A DNA stretch of 64,000 nt. Origin: Asterias amurensis. Its lineage: Eukaryota > Echinodermata > Asteroidea > Forcipulatida > Asteriidae. The notes beneath the pieces are model-generated. The model was not told the DNA's origin, ran no database searches, and was given only the letters and a program-made list of their open reading frames with translations. Made by a program: the position numbers and the translations under genes. The stretch lies in assembly GCF_032118995.1 (NCBI RefSeq), contig NC_092669.1:9547501-9611500 (forward strand), read 5' to 3'. Shown in pieces: positions 1 to 12,200 of this stretch. The first letter of the stretch is position 1, and each line of letters starts with the position of its first letter.

Positions 1-105
1 GATGACTGAATTTTGTAGCTTTTTTTATTCTACCAGCCCACCAAGAACAAGACACATTAGGCTATAGTTTCATGTCCTTTTTTATTTTGTGTATTTATAA
101 TTTAG

Positions 106-250
106 TGGTCGTCTATCTTCCCAACGGAGCAGCTTTCTGAGACACAGTCTGCGTTGTTTGTCAAGAAGCTTTTAGCTGTTGCTGTATCTAATGTCATGTA
201 CTTGAGAACCATCTTTCCTGAGCATGCTTTTGGGGACAGATGCTTAGAAG
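106..250 (+). CDS. HORMAD1: HORMAD exon a (HORMA N-terminal part)
   Basis: The acceptor is TTTAG at 101-105 and the donor is GTGAGC at 251; the exon ends in phase 1. It encodes the first HORMA strand and helix, with [11 protein letters not shown] and [17 protein letters not shown] matching the human FVKKLLAV...YLRGIFPE segment. There is no start codon in the exon, so an earlier exon must lie outside the window. Confidence 0.88.
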
Positions 251-3200
251 GTGAGCTAATATTATAACTACTATAAATTACTTCGTCAGGCACTTGATTT
301 GTCATGTTTTTTCAATCAATGGTCTCCCAGCACCATCAGATTTTCTTGGAAGAGGCAAACTTGCCAGCACATTATGCGGCTTGAACTGTACACAGGACAA
401 CAGGCTCGAGGCCAGGGCCCAATTTCATAGAGCTGCACAAATTTTCCTAAGCTGAAGAAATCCTTGCTTAGGCCATGAGAAGAAAGTTTTAGATTTGTGT
501 CCAGGCATTTTTGAAATGACATGAGGTTTTTTTTCATTTTTCATTATTTGTTATTTTCTCATATAGTAAGCTTTTCAACGCTGTAACGCAATCTTCAAAC
601 TGCGCAAACTGGTGCTTGATTCACAAATTTGCCTATTCTGCATAGCGCAAATTACAAATTGCGCAGAATATAGTTGCGCAAATTTGTTGATTGCGCTCGA
701 CAGATGAACGACAGCAGATGCGAGTTTACTGCAAATAAAATGATCCCAATCACGATCGCAGCGGAATGTCTGCCTTGTATAGTACTAGTAAAACGCCTAA
801 ATATAACCTTTTACCGTTGTACGATGATTTGAAACTTGAAAATTTGTGATGCAGAGTCTTTTTTGTGAAAATAATGAAATTTTGTGAAAATAATGAAATC
901 TTTCGGCGGTAGCTTTCAGAGCATGCGGGCGGTGGACGCAGTCGGTGCAGGCGGGCTGTGGCTTTATACTGTCAACCGCTCGCCATTACTCGTAAGTAAG
1001 TTGTGCTAACAATTACTTTGTGTAAATATCAATAGTGAACAGTGCCTTTAAATTGATTTTTAGAAAATTGCTCCACTCATTGCAGACTTGCATCCCTTTA
1101 AATTGGTTTTAAGAAAATTGCTTCACTCATTGCAGACTTGCATCTAAAGATTCTGAAAGATGACAGTGCTTGCCCAGGTGCCTGTCAGGTGATCAAGTGG
1201 GTCAAAGGATGCTTTGATGCGCTGGACAAAAAATATGTAAGTGATAAACATATATTCACTTGGTAAGCATGGGTATAACATTTTAACAGAGAGTATACTC
1301 TTTGTGCGGTGGGCTGTGCAGGGCAGGAGTGGCAGGAGATTCTGTCCCATCATTTGGCAAACTGTGTAAACACTTCTGATAGTGCCCTCTTTGGAATCCT
1401 TCTCTAGCGCATGTGAACTTCTTATATGGGGGACCGAATCTCCGGCAGACAAAATTTCCTGTGACACCGGCCTGATGTGCTGAACTAACAAATTTAGTTG
1501 CCAGCACTCTGAGCAAAATACTGTGCTGCCCAGCACAGATTTCCCCAAGATTGCACTTCAGCAGCAATGATTGCCACATTTAAACATGAATAATTTTGTT
1601 GAAATGCTCGCCCTTGATAGACTAGGCTGGATTTGGAGCACACCACTGAAATTGGTGGAAGCTAGAACATTGCTCTTCATTGTTCATAAGAAAAATTTGA
1701 TAAGGATTCAAAGTCAAGCATGAGTCAGCCAAGGCAATAAATAGCCTCTGAACTTCTAGGTGCTAAGAAAAATTTGTATGGAACCAGTTACACCATTCTC
1801 ACTAAACAGTGGTCAAGTGCCAAGTACAGTTTCTAAGGACCAGTCAAAACAACTTGTTTCAAGTAGTTCAACTGGCTAGCTAGTTCCTTGCATCATCAAC
1901 TGAATGCAATTATGTCAAATTAGTCCTATCAATACAAACCACACTGAGAGATAGTCCTAACATATAATTTGATAAAAAAATAGCAGACTAGTGACAAACT
2001 AACTGGCCCCGCTGGCTAGCGCAGTCACTGAATTAAGGACAAATTCTGTATAACTTTGCCTGCTCACGATACATGCATAAGACTGTACGCAATACATTTT
2101 GTCAAGTGCAGCTATCATAAAGCTGCATGGAATTGGGGTATGGCAATGTTTGATCCTAGCTTTAAGAAAACTTATCAATTTTTTTTATTGAGTTCTATGT
2201 CAAATGGCAAATTCCTCAAAATATTTGACATAACTTTTTTTTTTTTTTTTTTCATTCTTCTTTCTCAATAAACTGTAGCTCCGAACCTTGACGATTGGGG
2301 TGAGTAATGCTAACTCATTAGTCTTATTTTCTTAAACATTTTAAGGACTAGTTTACTACCAATAAAAACAGGAAAGCATTATCAAAGGTTTCATTGTAAA
2401 CAGTTCATATCTCATGATAAAATACTATTTGAAAGTCTATACTTTTAAAAGCTCTATATGAAATGTTAAATTTACTAAACTCAATAACCCTCCACATATA
2501 CTTCATGGAGGCAACAGAAATAATTGCCTATTATTATGCCCCTAGTGATTGTCTTGGTGCCCCTTGCAATACTCCAGTCACACTGAATTTTCCCTTTTAT
2601 TAAGGTTCCCCTTACTGAGAAACAACTTCATGAAAAGCTTTCTGAAAACTTTCAGAAAAACTGAAGTTTCAGGCCTGGTAACCAACCATACTTGTTTGAT
2701 TACAAAATACCCTTTTAAGAATGAAAGATCAATTTTACTAAGAACTGTTTGATACCTTTTCATTCCTTGTTTTTTTTTTATAACAGATTTATGTGGATCC
2801 AAATGAGCCTGATGTAAGTTTTAGAAAAGCTTCAGTTTTTCTCTCACAACCATTTTGAAATAAACATACATTATTTTGTAGAGAATTTCTCCACTTGCCA
2901 AATATTTTTTGGTTGAACAAAGAAAAGTTTACTTGAGTGGGACTAGATAAACGAGCCAGCTCTCTATGATTAACTGAGGTATATTTAGCCCTAATGTTGA
3001 TGCCCTCCCCATTTTATCAATATCTTTTTTTCAACCCCAAACTATTAAAAAATACATAAATGTTTCAGTTTGCCTTGTAGTTTATTACTTGATTTGCCAA
3101 TATGAAATAATAATTTGCTAAATAATTTCATTACATACAAGTTAACATAATGTGGCTTGGTGCTTTCTTTGTTTTGTGTGACACATTTTACAATAAGGAA

Positions 3201-6200
3201 TGTTTATGATGTATTGTAATTCACTATTATGGATATTAAACTTCACTATGATTTGACATTATTATCTTTCAGAAAATCATTGAGTCTTACACATTTAAAT
3301 TCTCCTATGAGGGCTGTGGAATCACCATATACAGGTAGGTCAGGAAATTCAGTTAACATACTACAAGAGAAGGCAGGCTTTAGTTCTTTTTGGGGGGAGG
3401 GGGGGTGGCTGAATCCATAAGACACATAGCTTGTAGCTCAGATCTTGTACTGGATCAGTTTTTCAAAAGACCAGAATCACATTGAAAAAAGGACCATAAC
3501 CAAAAAAGAAACAATTTAACAGGTAAACAGCTTAAAAAAATAAAATTAAAATAAAAAAAAATTAATTAAAGAGAAGATGTCTTGTGTGAAGACATGTAAG
3601 TGAACTTTGATACAAAAATACTTACTTACTTACTTAAAATTTACTGCTGGACTTAGGTTTACTGGCCCGATGCTAGAATTACTGGCCTGCATTCCAGTGT
3701 TAATTTCAAGCCTGCCCCCCCACCACTACCGCCACAAACAAAATCTAATTGTAAAGTCAGGTGGTGCCTATGTATTTTAACAAGGGGTGTAGTTTTTTGT
3801 GTGTTTTTTAAACCAGGCAGTGCTATTAGGAGTAATAAGTGGTAGGTGAGGAAACTGTTTTGGCTGAGCCTGCAGCCCTTGATTTCACCAAACTCTTCCT
3901 AACTTAGGATTAATCTTAGGACGTAGGACGAGTTAAGTTCTGTATCCATAGACATTAGGACGCATTGAACCCATCTTAAGTTAGGAAGTGTTACTCATCA
4001 TACTTACTCGAGATAGTACTAACCTTAGTGTTCGTGAAATCGGCTGCCAAATACTTACTTGCAGTCTTCTTTTCAGAGTGATTTTCTTATTTTTTATCAA
4101 ATCTCTCATGCACAACACTTTGTTTTCTAGAAATGACAAGAAGCTTGCCTCAGCAACTACTGAAGCGGAGACTAAGAAGGCAACCACTCGTCTTCTCCGT
4201 ACCATTGTGGTCCTGACACAGAGTCTGAAATCACTGCCTGATGATGTCATTCTAACCATGAAGCTACTGTATTACGATGATGGTAATTTCATTTCTCCCT
4301 CTCACATGCCTGGACTTTCATCTTTATGGGTGCTGCGTTTGATTAGCTTCCCTATGTCGACCCCGCAGTGCTCACTCGGGTGAGCCCCTGACAAGAGCTA
4401 ATCGAACGATCACTCACCCTCTCGTGGTGACATCATGCACCTTGGGCTAGCCCCATGTGACCCACTCCACAAGCAGCCCTGGCACTTTGGGCTGACCTGG
4501 GTGAGCCCCTGGAATGACACTAAAGCTATTCAAATGTACCGGGGGCAGACTGGGTCGACCCATCAGGGAAGCTAATCAAACGCACAAAAGAGGCCATCTT
4601 CATTTTGCGAAGGGCACTTCCATTAGAAAATCTTCATATCTATGAGAATTTGTTTATACATGTAAGTAGCTCCAAGGCCAAATTGAGGGGCAGTAGAGGC
4701 CATGGTCTCCAAACAGTTCCAGACCTTCTGTCACGTCTGTAGACAGTATTGATACATGTGTCATGGCTATATGACCTTGGTGCCCCTTCAAAAAATTCCC
4801 ATAGATTTAAAGACCTTCCAATGGAAGCGTCCTTTGCAAAATGGAAATGGCCTTGCTGCCTCAAAGATGGAATTCAAGACCTTAGATTTTAAACAAAATT
4901 ATGTTCACAAGTTGTCTATGAGGCTGGTAAAGTTTTTTTTTCTAATCTGTTGAGAATGAATACGATCTCATGAAACAAATAAGATAAATCTGCTCTTAAT
5001 GTTTGTTCAATTGAAAACAGTTCCCAGGGAAAAAACTGTTCCCTGGGAGTATTCCCACGGTGTGAAAAGGTAAACCGAATTCTTTCAGGAAAGGGACACG
5101 GAACATAACTACCTCTTCTCATCTAGAGGGCACCCTATTCATCAAATGATGTCATGTGCAGAAGGTCTATTCACTACTCGGTATCAGCATTCAGTGCACA
5201 AAACATTTTGAACCTAAACATTTTGCTATACCCGATATCTTGACAAAATCATTCCCTGTTCATAAAGGCTTTACAGGAACAAGGGTTTTTTGGTTTTTTT
5301 TTTTTTAATGTAGGTCACCCAACATCGACCCAAATCAACTGCCATTAGGGGCACATTGCCACCTTCTCCTGGGGCTCAAACCAACTGTTCCCCCACCCCC
5401 CCCCCCTCCCCTTACAGTCTGTAAGAATGGATATCACCCAATAATTAAGACTATGACATTTGAAGGGCACTGCAAAAGCAGATGAATAAATGTAGTATAA
5501 AAATTAATTTTGATTTTCTTTTTTTCTTTTTCAGTGACTCCAGCTGACTATGAACCTCCTGGTTTCCAAGCGTCAGAGTCTGATGCTTTTTATTTTGAAG
5601 AGGAGCCAATGAATGTCAAGATTGGAGATGTGTCAACTGTAAGTACTTACACTAGTGTGTACCACTGAAAGTACTTAGTACTTAGACTAGTGTGTTTTAT
5701 GTAAAGCATTTGGGTGGGCATTTTAATGAAGAACATTGGAAAAGCATTATTTCTTGTAATCCTGTAATCAATAAGAACAGGGATTGTTCCTGAATCTTCA
5801 GAAAGTTCCCTGAAAATAAACAAATCATTCTATATTCTGATGAACAAATATCAAAGCCTCCCTGCTTATGGCAACTTTTCCCTTTTATGTTATTTTAAAT
5901 ATTACCCTAATTGTTGAACAAACTCGCCCTGATTACACAATGCAAATGTTGGCAGCTCTGTAATAGGCCCTAACTACATTTTCGTGTAAAATAACAACCA
6001 GTAGATTAAAGACACTGGACACTAGTGGTAATTGTCAAAGACCAGTCTTCTCACATGGTGTATCTCAACATATGCATAAAATAACAAACCTGTGAAAATT
6101 TGAGCTCAATTGGTCGTTGAAGTTGCGAGATAATAATGAAAGAAAAAACACCATTGTTCCACGAAGTTAAGTGCGTTTAGATGGTTGATTTTGAGACCTC

Positions 6201-9200
6201 AAATTCTAAATCTGAGGTCTCAAAATCAAATTCATGGAAAATTACTTCTTTCTCGAAAACTATGGCACTTAAGAGGGAGCCGTTTCTCACAATGTTTTAT
6301 ACCACCAACCTCTCCCCATTACTCGTCACCAAGTAAGGTTTTATGCTAATAATTATTTTGAGTAATTACCAATAGTGTCCACTGCCTTTAAGTGCACAAA
6401 TTGGTTTTTACCTTTACGCCAAACCTTTTAAATATCAAGAGCTGTTGAAATGACACGTGGGGAATTTTTTGAGCTGATCAGCTGATTTCCTTATTTTAAG
6501 TTTCTTAGCTGTGCAGTTGAAATTGAAAACACAGTACAAAGGTCGCTGCACCTGGGATTACCCTAGCCCGGCATGCCATAACTATCAAGAGTGCTCCGGA
6601 CTTGTCAAAATAGGGTTCAACACATGGCCAATAAAATTTGTGTGTTCACATTCTGAATATGAAAAAGAGTCTGCTTCTCAGCTGGCAATTACTCAAAATG
6701 ATTACAAATTTATCCCATTATTTGAAATTATTTTAAAAAGTTACTGTGATATGGAATTTTATGTGGTAGTTCTCATAAGTTTTAAATTAAGTTACATTTC
6801 ACATTACTGTTGCATCTCACTTTACAAATAAATGTTATTTTTTTTCCAATTTATTTCCATGGCTGCTCATCAATACTACTACAGTCATTCCACACGTGAG
6901 TAAAATTATTATTTTTCTTATATCTTGACAATGACCAACTGGAGCTGTTTATAACCGGCTGGCTTCCGCGTGTCAGGCGCGCAAGCTAATGTACGCCAAT
7001 ATTATCACGCGGAACGCAATTCATAGCTATTAGTAACAGCGCGTAATCAAAGTGCACGCCCATACACACAACCCACGGGCATCAAACAGATTCTTCACAA
7101 AGTTTGTGAAAAAAATATTTCAAACCTCAAATTTTCAATTGTTAAAGTGTCTATAATTGTATTTTTTTGTCTTCGTTTTTTTAACAAAAGGTCATTTATG
7201 AATGGGAATAAAAGAGTAGTGACTCGTTCTTAAACGTCTGTTTAAAACCTTGCAGGGTCATTGCCGTGCGATAAAGGCCCTCCCTTTCGGCTCGGTCTTT
7301 ATCACACGGCAATGACCCTGCCGGTTTTAAATGGCCGTTTAAGAACTCGCCACTACCCTTTTATTCCCTTATTTAAGAAGTCACTGCATTTTCTTTCTTG
7401 TGAAGTGTCAAGCTCCGCATCAAGACTGATCGCAAACAGTTTGAACTGAAAGACAATGAAAAAGACGAAGAAGATGATGTTGCTATGGAAACTGACAAGC
7501 AGGATGTGGTCAGTAACAATGCATTGGATGAGGAGGGTGACGAGGAAGACTGTAATAAGTCAGAGGTAAGAAAATCAGATTCTCAAAATGTAATATTCTT
7601 AAAGGTTTTGGGTACTTTTACGACTGGAAACACAAAACTGCACAAAATAATGGAGGTACAAAGCTTCCCTTAAAATATTACTTACTGAAGTTCTGTAGTT
7701 TTTGAGAAACAGGTTTTAAAAACTTCATGAAATTTTTTTTAACATGTGCAAAAGATTTATGTGAATCTCTTGACATTGCCCTGTGATTTTCACTTTTTTT
7801 TCTCTTAACTTTGAAGATGAAACTTCTTCAGGTTATTAATATAAACCACAAGGGAAACTGCCTGGGTAAATTTGAAATGATTTTTGGGGTTAAACAAAGA
7901 ATTGACTAGAGTGGGATTCGAGTCAACGCCGGCACGTTTCCTGAGGTCGTGGGTTCGAATCCCACTCTAGTCAAATCTTTGTTCAACCCCAAAAATCGTA
8001 AATTATATTACAAATATCTTTATTCACAGCGAGTAGGGATCCATGTCATTGTCAAAAGCTTGATCTACAAAAGAGATCAAAGTCCTTTAAAGGCACACTC
8101 AAAATATAGCTTAGCATAAAAACTTACTTGGTAACAAGCAACAGAGAGCTATTGATAGTATAAAACACGGTGAGAAACGACTCCCTTTGAAGTATAGCTG
8201 AGTTTTTGAGAAAGAGGTAATTTCTCACTAAAATACTTGAATAGATTGCAGATCTAGAAGCATACACATTCTGCATCAAGGGTGTTTTCTCTTTTTTTAT
8301 ACATACGATGGGATACACCAAGTGAGAATACAAGTCTTTGACAATTACCAAACGTGTCAGGGCCTTAATAAAACCTGAAAAGTCTTTTTCTTTTTTAGTC
8401 GGCACCCATTTAGGTCAGCCCTTTTATTCAAAACAATGTCTCCAATTTGTTTTAATATCATATACCATGTATATTTATGTTGAAACTCAAAACTGGATGG
8501 GGTTAAGTAAATTAGTCTATTCCATTTAAACACTTTTAAGTAGTATTAAAATACTTCTAAACTGTCTTAAGCAAAATGCCCTACAGACCACTGAAGAAAA
8601 TCCACCTGTCCAAGAAAAAGATGCAAGTTCTGGGAGAAGACGGCAGCATGGGGAGTCAGAGGATTGCAGTGATGTTCCAATGAACAGTCCACATCGTCCT
8701 GGTAAGAATTATTATTTATTCATTTGAAAATAAAGGTTGCACTGCTCAAATTTCAGTTGTATTTGTTCCACAGTAAAACATAACAAAATGTAAATGAAAT
8801 AATGGAGACAGTTATTACTGTGTCAGTTTGCCTTGTGGTTTGAAATTTGAAATTATAGAGATGAGACTAAAGTGAATGTGAGAGAGCAACGGGATCCATT
8901 AAAAAGATGCAAAGCTTGCTGTCTTATAATCAAACCTAGGTTTAAATTATGCTACAATCACTTTTTATACACATTCCACACAGTGGAGTTTGCTTTCTGT
9001 CCCTTCATCTTGACTTAACTGCCAAATGTTTACTTATTATTATTAAATGTGATCTTTCACTATTTCAAAAATGAAAAGTACAAATAATGAGATCTGAATT
9101 GTTATTTATTTTTGTGAATATATTTTTTGGGATTTGAACCAATGATCTCTGAAAAAATTCACTTGATGAGGCTCTACCAACTTAGCTATTGACAAAATAG

Positions 9201-12200
9201 CGAGACATAGTTGGTAAAGCGCTGGCATGTTAATCTGGAGGTACCGGTACTTGATTCAAATCCTGATCTAGTAAATTTGTCTTTGTTCAATACCGAATTA
9301 TTAAAATTTACCAAGCAGTAATAAACATCATATTTCGTGCATCTCCAAGCTAATTCCCATCATCACTGGTAATTGTCAAAGACCAGTCTTCTCACTTGGT
9401 GTATCTCAACACATGCTTAAAACAACAAACCTGTGAAAATTTGACCTCAATCGGTCATCAAAGTTGTAAATAATAACAAAAGAAAAAACACCCTTGTCAC
9501 ACGAAGTTGTGTGCTTTCGCATCTGAGGTCTCAAAATCAAATTCGCAAAAAATTACTTCTTTCTCGAAAACTATGTTACTTCAAAGGGAGCCGTTTCTCA
9601 CAATGTTTTATACTTTCAACCTCTCCCCATTACTCACTACCAAGTAAGGTTTTATGCTAGTAATTATTTTGAGTAATTACCAATAGTGTCCACTGCCTTT
9701 AAGCAGCATGTTACATCGGGGTTCAGCTTTCTCCAAAAGACGATCAGAGCATATATCGAAACGTCAAGTTAAAACCAACTGTTCTTTTCAGAACCAGCCA
9801 ACTCATTTAGAGATTGTCATTACATGGTGTTACCGCAAACCTTACTATATCGTTTTCCACCATGCAAAGTTTCAAATCCTGCTTAACTTGATATTTGTTG
9901 AAATGTTTTTGTAATAGCAAAAGAGGATGGGGCGTCGACCCCTGCTTCATCCATCAACATGCCACTCATGAATGAAGAGATAGAGGAAAATACTGTAAGA
10001 TGCCCTTGTGAATGTAATGAGGTAAGATCAAACACAACAGTCAAGGACCCCATAATTTTAAACAAATAAATAATAAAAAAAGTTGGGCTGTATGCACAGT
10101 GGTTTAAGACCCAGACATCAGGTCCGATTTTTTTTTCTGAGATAACTACATATCTTTGGTGACTTGAACAAGAAGAACTAATTTGTTGAAGAATTTTTAT
10201 TTTTTTGAAATTTATTACCCTGGATTTTTAAGGAATTGTAGTTTGTATATTGTGACATACGTTTATATTCAGCAAAAATCACAAACCCTTATGTTAAAAA
10301 AATACCTGGGTAGGCATATACAAATTGTTTGAGAAAACAAATATTGTTTTTAAATTACCTGTATAAGTGACCTTTCGCACTGTAGAAAATTAAATACGGA
10401 CCGAAGTTTTGATGATACGGCAAAAATGCTTCGAAATCTTCGACTAAAATTTCAAAAAATGCTACTTATAAAAAAAAATACCGCCACACATCTTTAAAAT
10501 ATCTACCTAAAGATGACATTGAGACACACTTGAGATATTATAAAGGTATTTTGACCAATTATAAAGGTATTTTGACCGATTATTGTACAGAAACTTGTCG
10601 ATGTCGGGGTCACATAGGGTTTTAAACCACTGTGGTATGATCACTACTGTTGCAATGAGCAGGCATAAATATATTCCTATTTTAGTTATAAACAAATTTT
10701 TTAAACCTGTACACAAACAATACCTATTGCAAAAACAGTTTTGAACAATTAACCATTTATGTTTTTGAAAGAGAGAAGCACTGTCAAAAGCTTACCATAC
10801 TATGGTTACCATACTAAAAGCCAAAAAATAGTTAATTGCCTAACATTTTTAATAGTCTTTCCCGGAGGCTAAATGATGACAACAACACACATTAACACAT
10901 TACACACAAAAGCATTCAATTGGAAAGGAATGAAAAGAGAAGGAGGCACAAAGCTTACAAAAGAGCAAGAAATGAACCGGAATTTACCAAAAGGCGTTAT
11001 TTCTCTATTCAGGATGATGGCTTAATGATTTGCTGTGAGGAGTGCAGGATGTGGCAACATGCTGTGTGCTTTGCTATCATATCTGAGGACAATGCCCCAA
11101 AGAAGCACATTTGTGACCAGTGCAGCAAGGTATTTGTAAAACTCGTAAACTCATTTATAGTTTGGTGGAAATTTTCATGCTCTTTGGTCATTCTTGATGT
11201 AGCAATGGTTTGTTTTTTCACAACTTCTAGATTTCTATTAGCGATTAGAGTGTGCTATTAACTCTTTTGGTGCCTGTTTTTTTTACATTTTATTTGTTAT
11301 TTTTTATTATTAAATTAAAATTACCTGCCTCTTTCCTATCTGCTATAGGCTCTAGCCAATAATACTTGCCAAGAAAGAGCTGTAGCGCAAATAAAAGGTG
11401 TACCATTCTATTTAGCCCCATTAGTCACCCAATATTACAGGTGTTGAACTTCCCTCTCGCAGGGCAGTGCATTTTTTCTCTGGGAAGGGCACTCTGAGGA
11501 AAATTAACATTTGTGTTGGAGCTTTAAAAAGGGCACAACAGCAAAACCACAGGGCACCACAGGAGTTGCAGTGGGTGCCACAGGTTGATTCAAGGCCTCA
11601 AATTAAGCTTGGGCGATATCACGATATTATCGAATATCGCGATACCAATTTGGAAACGATTTCGATATCGGATCGTTTTGGTTTTAATCGAAATATCGAT
11701 ATATCGCGATATATTGCGATATATCGCGATATAGATTAAATATCGCAGTATCGCGATGTATTTCCTAGCTGAGACATCTTGCACCCCATAGGTTTGGAGT
11801 GAAACCAAAAGAATAGGTCATAAGAACACCTCTCTTGTGCTATGACTGTCTACAACTTTCACTGGGAGTTTGAAGACTGATGATGCCAAATATAATTAAT
11901 CGCGATTATATCGAATATCGCGATATATTGTCGGCGATATATCGTGAATAAAATAAATCGATATCGCCCAAGCTTACCTCAAATTGCATACTTGGAAGTA
12001 ATGACCACACGCATTGTGCAGAACTTGGAATTACACGCAGGCCACAGTGGCCTTTCCTTCCGCTAGCTTTTGGTCTTGGTGCCCCTGCAAAAGTTTCCCA
12101 GTGACATAAAGATTTTCAAATGGAATTGCCCTTTGCAAAATAGAAATGGCCTTGCCCTTTCATCATTTCTCCTTTAAATCGATAACACCTTGTAGCACCT

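Noticed and set aside
10920-11261. 113-residue open frame spanning the PHD exon
   Set aside because: Only 11013-11129 is exon. The flanks are intron read-through, since the CAG acceptor and GTATTT donor restore the frame with neighbouring exons.
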